NCBI GenBank assembly: GCA_022565015.1
Contig: JADFKI010000087.1
Coordinates: 1-12,156, forward strand
Direction: 5' to 3'
DNA: 12,156 bases
Source: Chloroflexota bacterium
GTDB lineage: Bacteria; Chloroflexota; Dehalococcoidia; Lucifugimonadales; JADFKI01
Part shown: positions 6,986 through 12,156 of the stretch, in pieces
Position numbering within the stretch: position 1 is the stretch's first letter
How the letters are laid out: each line of letters starts with the position of its first letter
Notes under the pieces: generated by a model
What the model was told of the DNA's origin: nothing
What the model saw: the letters and a program-made list of their open reading frames with translations, nothing else
Databases searched by the model: none
Program-made: the position numbers and the translations under genes

Positions 6986-7891
6986 CTACCCGATCCGGGT
7001 GCCGAGCGCTTTGCCCGCGAGGACTTCGCGTAATGCGCCGGGACTGCGTCCGTCTATGATCTGGGCCACGCCGCCTTCCTTCAGTGCGGTAAGGCACGCC
7101 TCCAGCTTGGGAATCATGCCCCCGGCTGCGATGTTGGAGCGTACCAGTCCCCTGGCCTGACGCTCTGTTAGCCTGGAAATCAGCCTACGGGAAGAGTCAA
7201 ATACGCCCTCGACATCGGTGAGAAACACCAGCCGCTCTGCCCCAAGCGCCGCCGCTATCTCGCCTGCGGCTGTGTCGGCATTGATGTTTAGCAGTGACCC
7301 CTCATGCTCAGACCCGTCCTCGCAATGGACGGCGACCGGGGCTATGACCGGAATGCAGCCTGCGTCCAGCACTGCTTTTATCGGTTCGGTGTTTACTTCA
7401 ACGACATTGCCAACAAGCCCCAACTCAGGGTCTTTGATGCTGCCTCTGAGCATCCCGCCGTCTGCGCCGCTTATTCCCATCGCTTTTCCGCCAATGGCCA
7501 GCAATGAGGCCACCAGGGTCTTGTTGATAAGCCCGGTGAGCACGGCTACGGCGATGTCCAGGCTTCGCGCGTCAGTGACGCGAAGCCCTCGCACGAACCT
7601 GGGCCTGACACCTTGCTTTTCCATCCACTCGCTGATGACCTTGCCCCCTCCATGCACGACAATCGCGTTTATCCCCTGTCGTTGAAGGGCAACGAGATCG
7701 TCGAGGGTAGTATCATGGTTGCCCAGCGTGCTTCCGCCGATTTTGACTACAATCGTCCCATTGGTATGAGGCTCCTTTGTTGGGTTGTTATGAGTGTCTG
7801 GCTCCGATTGAGCGTCCACATCCGCGCTTGAGGACGACTCCCCAAAGCGCGCTGATTGTTCAGAAGTATGGTGCGCCTGCTGAGATTCCAT
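6986..7891 (-). CDS. argB: Acetylglutamate kinase
   Basis: ArgB phosphorylates N-acetylglutamate, the second step of arginine synthesis and often the feedback point. The kinase fold is complete: VVKIGGS with the ATP-site Lys near 50, VVHGGGK (78-84), GLRVTDA, SGADGGML, PVIAPV, NINADTAAGE (202-211), LTDVEGV (224-230), GGMIPK (257-262) and IIDGR. The product is 301 residues because about 45 hydrophilic residues, rich in Ser, His, Glu and Asp, precede the first kinase strand. This leader looks disordered and does not resemble the helical N-terminal extension of arginine-inhibited enzymes. I saw no in-frame ATG, GTG or TTG between the leader and VVKIGGS, so the leader is probably translated. The ATG at 7891 is 10 bases after the argJ stop, with only a weak ribosome-binding site, suggesting translation is helped by argJ. 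Confidence 0.94.
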   Translation of the reverse strand: MESQQAHHTSEQSARFGESSSSADVDAQSEPDTHNNPTKEPHTNGTIVVKIGGSTLGNHDTTLDDLVALQRQGINAIVVHGGGKVISEWMEKQGVRPRFVRGLRVTDARSLDIAVAVLTGLINKTLVASLLAIGGKAMGISGADGGMLRGSIKDPELGLVGNVVEVNTEPIKAVLDAGCIPVIAPVAVHCEDGSEHEGSLLNINADTAAGEIAAALGAERLVFLTDVEGVFDSSRRLISRLTERQARGLVRSNIAAGGMIPKLEACLTALKEGGVAQIIDGRSPGALREVLAGKALGTRIG

Positions 7892-7901
7892 ATCTGACGG
7901 C

Positions 7902-9119
7902 CTACGTGCTGTACGCCGAGTTAAAGGTAACGTACTCCTCTGTCAGGTCGCAGCCCCACGCCGTAGCAGTCGCTTCGCCGATGTTAAGCTCGATGCCGAA
8001 TTTAACATCTGTGCCGCCCATCCCGCTAATCACGGCATCCTTGAAGAATGGAATAGCCAGCCCTTCGTGGACAATCTGAATGTCGTTTATGAACAAGTCT
8101 ATCTTGGACTCGTCGAGGTCGATGCCGCTCTTGCCAAGTGCCATCATAATGCGTCCCCAGTTCGGGTCACGACCATGCACTGCCGCCTTCACCAGCAACG
8201 AGGACGCGATTTCCCTGGCAGCCTTGCGGGAGTCACCCACAGTCTTCGCGCCGCTTACCACGACCTCGATAAGCCTTTGCGCTCCTTCGCCGTCACGGAC
8301 CAGGTCCTTGGCGAGGGCGATGCAGATATACGTGAGCGCCTCCTGGAAGGCTGCCGCAGAGTCCGAGCCGCGTTCTATCGCAGGGCCGCCAGCCGCGCCA
8401 TTGGCTAGCACCACCACCGTGTCGTTGGTGCTCTGGTCGCCATCAACGTCTATCATATTAAAGGACAGGTCTACGGCCTCACTCAACGCGCTCTGAAGGA
8501 ATCCCTGCTCGACAGCGGCGTCCGTGGAGATGAAGCATAGCATAGTCGCCATGTTGGGATGTATCATTCCAACACCCTTTGCCGCGCCGCCCAGCGTTAC
8601 CTTGCGGTCATCGATATCAAGCGATATAGCCATGCTTTTCGGGCGCGAGTCTGTCGTCATAATAGAGCGCGCGAATCTCTCGCCGCCGTCAGCGCTCAAC
8701 TCGATGTTGCCGATGTGCTGCCGAATCAAGGCCATCGGCAACTCTACGCCAATCATTCCGGTGCTTGCCACGAGCATTTCCTCGGCGCTGACTCCGACGT
8801 GGCCTGCCGCAAGCAACGCCATCTCCTCGGCGTCCGTGCGGCCTTGTGTACCAACGGAGCAGTTGGCGCACCCGCTGTTAGCAACTACTCCTCTGGCTGA
8901 CCCATTCGCGAGTCGCTGTCGGCTGACCGTTACCGATGGCGAAAGGATTCGGTTCGTGGAGAAGGTGGCGGCCAGGGCAGCAGTTCGCTCCGACACGAGG
9001 ATTCCGAGGTCTAGCACACCTTCTTCTTGCGTCTTCAGCCCTGCGTAGGTTCCTCCCGCGAGGAAGCCGCTTGCGGACGTGACGCTCCCGTCCTGAATGA
9101 GTTCGATCATAGCAGCCAC
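7902..9119 (-). CDS. argJ: Bifunctional glutamate N-acetyltransferase / ornithine acetyltransferase
   Basis: ArgJ moves the acetyl group from N-acetylornithine to glutamate, and in bifunctional forms also uses acetyl-CoA. It is a self-cleaving N-terminal-nucleophile enzyme. The cleavage motif is clear: KGVGMIHPNMATML, with the scissile bond between Ala191 and Thr192, Thr192 being the nucleophile. The oxyanion-hole pair Thr120-Gly121 is in 'VASTGMIG'. Other family marks are NSGCAN (81-86), DGDQSTNDT, HGRDPNWGRI and a C-terminus ending in Tyr-x-Thr, as usual. At 405 residues it is full length. I chose the GTG at 9119 because AGGGA lies 6 bases upstream; an ATG three codons later would be 15 bases away. 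Whether it is mono- or bifunctional cannot be read from sequence. No separate argA appears in the window. It is the first gene of the arg run, with a promoter candidate about 50 bases upstream. Confidence 0.95.
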   Translation of the reverse strand: MAAMIELIQDGSVTSASGFLAGGTYAGLKTQEEGVLDLGILVSERTAALAATFSTNRILSPSVTVSRQRLANGSARGVVANSGCANCSVGTQGRTDAEEMALLAAGHVGVSAEEMLVASTGMIGVELPMALIRQHIGNIELSADGGERFARSIMTTDSRPKSMAISLDIDDRKVTLGGAAKGVGMIHPNMATMLCFISTDAAVEQGFLQSALSEAVDLSFNMIDVDGDQSTNDTVVVLANGAAGGPAIERGSDSAAAFQEALTYICIALAKDLVRDGEGAQRLIEVVVSGAKTVGDSRKAAREIASSLLVKAAVHGRDPNWGRIMMALGKSGIDLDESKIDLFINDIQIVHEGLAIPFFKDAVISGMGGTDVKFGIELNIGEATATAWGCDLTEEYVTFNSAYST

Positions 9120-9168
9120 AATACATCCCTTGAGGTTGTAGATTTGAAAATCCAGATGGAACCACGGC

Positions 9169-9193
9169 AGTATATCATAACCGCCTGCAGGCG
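9169..9193 (-). promoter_or_regulatory. argJ promoter candidate with a 12-bp palindrome
   Basis: On the minus strand TGATATACT (extended -10; the hexamer TATACT is 9174-9169) lies about 50 bases before the argJ start; an overlapping TATGAT (9179-9174) is an alternative. A perfect 12-bp palindrome CGCCTGCAGGCG (9182-9193) lies just upstream, where a -35/-10 spacer would be. The -35 is poor. A protein bound to the palindrome would block or assist polymerase, so this is a candidate operator for the arg genes. It does not resemble the ArgR box of E. coli (TGAAT...ATTCA). The rest of 9120-9271 shows nothing else clear. Confidence 0.45.
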
Positions 9194-9271
9194 AAAAGAG
9201 ACTGGTAATCTATAGCTACTCCCTGGTAAGGTGAGGGCTTCCCGCACGACAGTTTTTAGGAGAATGGTAGC

Positions 9272-9931
9272 CTAGAAATCGTCGGTTGTGCCCTCTTCAA
9301 AAACATCTTCCACGACCCTTTCAGGGCAATCCGCACTGGTTATGTTGCAAAAGCTACATTCTTGCGGACTTGGCACTTTTCGGGCAGGTGTCTCACTGGA
9401 TATTCTGCGAATCAAGTCCGAAAGATTTCTAATAAATGTATCGTCGACGGCAGTGTGCGGTATATCAACATTTTGACTGGAATCCGTGTACACAACTTTT
9501 CCGTCGAATCTGATACCCTGATGCTGGCCCAAGGCACGTGGGATAGCGTACATATACACCATCAATTGAACGGAGTGTGATAGAGCAGGTTTCCCGGTTT
9601 TGACATCCAGAATTAAGCCTTGGACACCTGACACTGTGATAAGGTCTGGCTTGCCTCCGAGGGTAGCGGTGTTTCCACGCAATGTGAACGAGTTCTGATT
9701 CTCAATAAAAACCTTTCGCCCCTCAGCCTCAAGTTCGTCACGCTTCTGGTTGAGTAATTCGGTATGCTGCATCTGCCATCCAACGAGGTCAAATGGGTTC
9801 GGTACTTTATCATAGCTGTCGCTAAAGTGCTGCGCGCGAAACCAGGCGGCCCACTCACATGAGTTTTCGCCAACAAGCAGCTTGGTTAGCCACGTCACCC
9901 ATATGTATGGCTTGTCTCTTCTTGTTGGCAT
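9272..9931 (-). CDS. PD-(D/E)XK nuclease-family protein, Cas4/RecB-like with Fe-S cysteines
   Basis: A 219-residue protein from ATG 9931 with the RecB/Cas4 nuclease core. In order: Cys25 (GENSCEW), His56 (QMQHTELL), Asp96 in GGKPDL, Asp109-Val-Lys111 in LDVKTGK, and Gln122 with following tyrosines (QLMVYMY). A C-terminal Cys-x2-Cys-x5-Cys (192, 195, 202) completes the set. The four cysteines match the iron-sulfur clasp of Cas4 and AddB-type nucleases, so a DNA exonuclease or end-processing role is likely. There is no CRISPR array or cas gene nearby, so calling it Cas4 is not justified. I chose the ATG because AGGGGG lies about 6 bases upstream, and a TG-N-TACAAT promoter (9966-9961) lies between it and an earlier GTG at 9970. 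Its composition is more AT-rich than the arg genes, suggesting accessory origin. It is divergent from the GlcG/HbpS gene. Confidence 0.78.
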   Translation of the reverse strand: MPTRRDKPYIWVTWLTKLLVGENSCEWAAWFRAQHFSDSYDKVPNPFDLVGWQMQHTELLNQKRDELEAEGRKVFIENQNSFTLRGNTATLGGKPDLITVSGVQGLILDVKTGKPALSHSVQLMVYMYAIPRALGQHQGIRFDGKVVYTDSSQNVDIPHTAVDDTFIRNLSDLIRRISSETPARKVPSPQECSFCNITSADCPERVVEDVFEEGTTDDF

Positions 9932-9960
9932 ATCCACCCCCCTTGCCTTGGAATAGCGGG

Positions 9961-9969
9961 ATTGTACCA
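9961..9969 (-). promoter_or_regulatory. Extended -10 promoter candidate for the nuclease gene
   Basis: On the minus strand TGG-TACAAT (TACAAT at 9966-9961) matches an extended -10. The -35 region is poor. A start of transcription near 9954 would give a short leader of about 20 bases before ATG 9931. This also rules against a GTG start at 9970. Confidence 0.4.
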
Positions 9970-10027
9970 CGTCCTACGCCAGTAATTATGTTTTCACGTA
10001 GTGCGAAGAAGAACCAGAGAGAGGCAA

Positions 10028-10070
10028 TTGACACTTTCACTAGAAACCATACAATGGCGTCTGAAAGTGT
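10028..10070 (+). promoter_or_regulatory. Strong promoter with flanking inverted repeat, before the GlcG/HbpS gene
   Basis: TTGACA (10028-10033), a 16-base spacer and TACAAT (10050-10055) form a near-consensus sigma-70 promoter. The 9-bp arms ACACTTTCA (10031-10039) and TGAAAGTGT (10062-10070) are a perfect inverted repeat 22 bases apart. One arm overlaps the -35; the other covers the expected transcription start. That placement suggests repression by a protein bound at both arms. The upstream arm would not be transcribed, so this is not an mRNA hairpin. The leader to the AUG would be about 50 bases, with a small repeat AATCG-TATT-CGATT near 10076-10089. Confidence 0.6.
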
Positions 10071-10110
10071 ATGACGAATCGTATTCGATTGCTTATCAGG
10101 AGGCAAAACT

Positions 10111-10509
10111 ATGGCAAACGTAACACTTGCAGAGGCCGTCAAGATGTGCGACGCGGCGATAGCCAAGGCCGAGGAGTTAGGGATCAAGATCGCGGCCACA
10201 GTCGTCGATTCCGGCATGAACCTTGTGGCCGAGCACAAGATGGACGGCACGCTGATACTGGCAATCGAGGGCAGCCGGGGCAAGGCGGTGGCCTCTGTAA
10301 TCTTCGGACAGCCCAGCGGAGAGCTTGAGGCAAGGGCGGACAGGCCGGTGATGAGGTCGCTTCAGATTCAGATGAACGGGCGCTTCATCATGGGACAGGG
10401 TGCTTTGCCTATCGTGCGAGACGGCGAAGTAATCGGCGCTTGCGGGGTCGGCGGCGGCACAAGCGAGGAGGACGAGCAGTGCGCAAGGGCCGGAATCGAC
10501 ACGCTGTAA
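10111..10509 (+). CDS. GlcG/HbpS-family protein
   Basis: A 132-residue single-domain protein of the GlcG/HbpS (formerly DUF336) family. The start 'MANVTLAEAVKMCDAAIAKA' and 'LGIKIAATVVDSGMNLV' are typical. 'KAVASVIFGQPS' follows, then a C-terminal 'GALPIVRDGEVIGACGVGGG' and 'SEEDEQCARAGI'. Members include the haem-binding sensor HbpS of Streptomyces and GlcG of glycolate operons, but most have no known role. It has no signal peptide, so it should be cytoplasmic. AGGAGG (10098-10103) stands 7 bases before the ATG. It lies upstream of a molybdopterin-hydroxylase subunit on the same strand with about 100 bases between. Such genes are seen beside oxidoreductase genes, so a cofactor or small-molecule-binding helper role is possible, but this is an inference. 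Confidence 0.88.
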   Translation: MANVTLAEAVKMCDAAIAKAEELGIKIAATVVDSGMNLVAEHKMDGTLILAIEGSRGKAVASVIFGQPSGELEARADRPVMRSLQIQMNGRFIMGQGALPIVRDGEVIGACGVGGGTSEEDEQCARAGIDTL

Positions 10510-10561
10510 AGACTGTTCATCTTTGAAAGGACGAGCAATCGAAGTTCAGGCTTCAACTGTG

Positions 10562-10570
10562 TGATACAAT
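10562..10570 (+). promoter_or_regulatory. Extended -10 promoter candidate before the molybdopterin subunit gene
   Basis: TGA-TACAAT (TACAAT at 10565-10570) is an extended -10 lying about 40 bases before the start codon; the -35 is unclear. The 5' end of the predicted transcript would contain a small hairpin, CCGAA (10576-10580) with TTCGG (10589-10593), next to the ribosome-binding site GGAGG (10595-10599). This suggests the gene can be transcribed apart from the GlcG/HbpS gene. Confidence 0.35.
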
Positions 10571-10610
10571 ATCAGCCGAAAATCTAAATTCGGTGGAGGT
10601 CACCCGACTT

Positions 10611-12156
10611 ATGACATCCAACATCGTGCTGTCCAACAAAGAGTACAACGTGGTGGGCAAGCGTCCGATCCGCCACGACGGTTACGACAAGGTGACTGGC
10701 AAGGCCCTGTACGTCGCAGACATACAATTGCCCGGCCTTCTGTACGGCCAGGTGCTTCGCAGTCCTCATGCCCACGCCAAAATCATTTCCATCGACACGT
10801 CCAGGGCCGAGGCCCATCCAGAAGTCAGAGCGGTAATTACCTCCGCTGATCTGCCGGAGCTGCCGGACGAACTTGTGGCAATGGGGCCAGGGCCTAAGCC
10901 TAACGGCAGGGAGCTTAGCAGCAACATCCTGGCACGGGGCAAGGTCTTGTATAAAGGCCATGCCGTCGCTGCCGTCGCCGCCACCAGCGCCCACGCGGCA
11001 GAGGAGGCTCTTTCGTTAATAGACGTGAAATACGAAGTCCTTGCCGCCGTAACCACCGCTGAAGATGCCATGAAGCCAGGTGCTCCGGCCCTGCACGAGA
11101 AATACAAAGGCAACGTTGCCAGCCACAACCAGCTTATCCAGGGCGATGTCGAGAAAGGGTTCGCAGAGGCCGATGTCGTGATTGAGCGCGAGTACCGCAC
11201 TACAACCGTTCATCAGGGCTATATCGAGCCTCACAGCGCAACTGCGTGGTGGACCCCATCCAACGACAAGATCACTATCTGGTGCAGCTCTCAGGGTCAC
11301 TTTCCCATCAGAGACCGCACTGCAGGAGTCATCGGCGTGCCTTCGTCAGACATAAGAGTGATTCCGATGGAGATCGGCGGCGGCTTCGGGGGAAAGACGA
11401 CTATTTACCTCGAGCCAGTAGCCACGGTTCTCTCCCACAAAACTGGTCAGCCTGTGAAGGTTACGATGAGTCGGGCCGACGTGTTGGAAGGCTCCGGCCC
11501 AACGTCCGGCTCTTACATGAAAGTGAAGATGGGCGCTGACAAGGATGGACGATTGACCGCGGTTCAGGCAACCCTGATGTACGAAGCGGGCGCGTTCCCA
11601 GGCTCTCCTGTTGGAGCGGCTGCGATGTGCATGTTCTCGCCCTACAACGTCGAGAACATTCTTATCGATGGCTACGACGTGGTTAGCAACAAGCCCAAGA
11701 CCACCGCATATCGCGCCCCCGGCGTGCCAGGTGCCGCCTTCGCCGTTGAGACTGTGGTAGACGAGATATGTGAGAAGCTCTCGATAGACCCACTAGAATT
11801 TCGCATCAACAATGCCGCCAAAGAGGGCACTCGTCGGGCCAACGGAATCGTCAATCCGCTCATCGGATGCATCGAGACCAACGAGGCTGCCAGAGACCAC
11901 GATCACTACTCCACCAAACTGGAAGGCCCCTATCGAGGACGGGGCGTTGCGACCGGCTTCTGGATGAATGGAGCCGGAGCCGCCTGCGCAACGGCAAACG
12001 TGAACTACAACGGGACCGTAAACCTTACCATAGGCTCTGTGGACATCGGCGGAACACGGCCAGCCGCCGCCCAGCAGTTCGCCGAGGTGCTTGGCATCCC
12101 CGTAGAAGACGTGAACCCGCAGGTTGGCGACACGGACTCAATCGGCTATACGTCGA
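10611..12156 (+). CDS. Xanthine dehydrogenase-family molybdopterin-binding subunit (C-terminus outside window)
   Basis: An open frame of 515 codons from ATG 10611 to the window edge with no stop; the family's large subunit is usually about 750-800 residues. The N-terminal aldehyde oxidase a/b hammerhead domain is clear (residues 16-145: 'VGKRPIRHDGYDKVTGKALY', 'LYGQVLRSPHAHAKI', 'VAAVAATSAHAAEEAL'). The molybdopterin-binding region follows: GGGFGGK (256-262), AYRAPG (366-371) and VDIGG near 486. The catalytic Glu is in the missing C-terminus. Proteins of this kind hydroxylate aldehydes, purines, aromatic acids or CO using a molybdenum cofactor, with FAD and 2Fe-2S subunits. Those partner genes are not in the window. 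The AYRAPG loop is neither the CO-dehydrogenase form (with Cys-Ser) nor diagnostic of one substrate. GGAGG lies 11 bases before the ATG. The substrate is unknown. Confidence 0.9.
   Translation, partial: MTSNIVLSNKEYNVVGKRPIRHDGYDKVTGKALYVADIQLPGLLYGQVLRSPHAHAKIISIDTSRAEAHPEVRAVITSADLPELPDELVAMGPGPKPNGRELSSNILARGKVLYKGHAVAAVAATSAHAAEEALSLIDVKYEVLAAVTTAEDAMKPGAPALHEKYKGNVASHNQLIQGDVEKGFAEADVVIEREYRTTTVHQGYIEPHSATAWWTPSNDKITIWCSSQGHFPIRDRTAGVIGVPSSDIRVIPMEIGGGFGGKTTIYLEPVATVLSHKTGQPVKVTMSRADVLEGSGPTSGSYMKVKMGADKDGRLTAVQATLMYEAGAFPGSPVGAAAMCMFSPYNVENILIDGYDVVSNKPKTTAYRAPGVPGAAFAVETVVDEICEKLSIDPLEFRINNAAKEGTRRANGIVNPLIGCIETNEAARDHDHYSTKLEGPYRGRGVATGFWMNGAGAACATANVNYNGTVNLTIGSVDIGGTRPAAAQQFAEVLGIPVEDVNPQVGDTDSIGYTS

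Noticed and set aside
9272..9931. Part of a CRISPR-Cas locus
   Set aside because: No repeats, spacers or other cas genes can be seen in the window.
10075..10085. ArgR-type box (GAAT...ATTC) before the GlcG/HbpS gene
   Set aside because: The half-sites are separated by three bases instead of the usual spacing, and the gene is not an arginine gene.
9855..10283. Minus-strand frame spanning the nuclease-GlcG intergenic region
   Set aside because: It runs antisense to the GlcG/HbpS start and through both promoter regions, with no family motif.

Overview
The window reads as a bacterial chromosome segment, moderately GC-rich by eye, built around an arginine-biosynthesis cluster. The gene order and protein styles would suit a Chloroflexota-type organism, but that placement is an inference from general resemblance. 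Nothing in the window is a phylogenetic marker. The standard genetic code applies: TAA, TAG and TGA all end genes here.

Layout. From 9931 down to 1 every gene lies on the minus strand. Read in transcription order they are: a Cas4/RecB-like PD-(D/E)XK nuclease (9931-9272); argJ (9119-7902); argB (7891-6986); a large UPF0182 membrane-protein gene (6976-4181) split by one in-frame TGA; argD (4161-2965); a DUF4160-DUF2442 pair (2854-2292); hicB (2123-1908); a frameshifted hicA (1911-1709); argG (1704-442); a GC-rich palindromic repeat (377-445) whose edge supplies the argG stop codon; a doubtful 62-codon ORF; and the first 49 codons of an acyl-CoA dehydrogenase (147-1). On the plus strand, diverging from the nuclease, are a GlcG/HbpS-family gene (10111-10509) and the first two thirds of a molybdopterin-binding subunit of the xanthine dehydrogenase family (10611 to the window end).

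How the genes work together. ArgJ, ArgB, ArgD and ArgG cover four steps of arginine synthesis: glutamate acetylation with acetyl recycling, acetylglutamate phosphorylation, acetylornithine transamination and argininosuccinate formation. argC, argF and argH are not in the window. The argJ-argB-UPF0182-argD genes are packed 9-19 bp apart and look like one transcription unit, served by an extended -10 promoter with a perfect 12-bp palindrome just upstream of the -10. Between argD and argG sit two small modules of toxin-antitoxin or toxin-antitoxin-like type. This suggests accessory genes inserted into an ancestral arg cluster.

The main oddities are two broken genes. UPF0182 carries a TGA where the family usually has Trp. 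hicA is frameshifted and so would be dead, while its antitoxin hicB is intact and argG begins 4 bases after the hicA stop. On the plus strand, a 9-bp perfect inverted repeat flanks the -10 of the GlcG/HbpS promoter and looks like an operator. I found no clear new defence or mobile system. The best leads are the broken hicA next to argG, the UPF0182 interruption and the two operator-like promoter structures.
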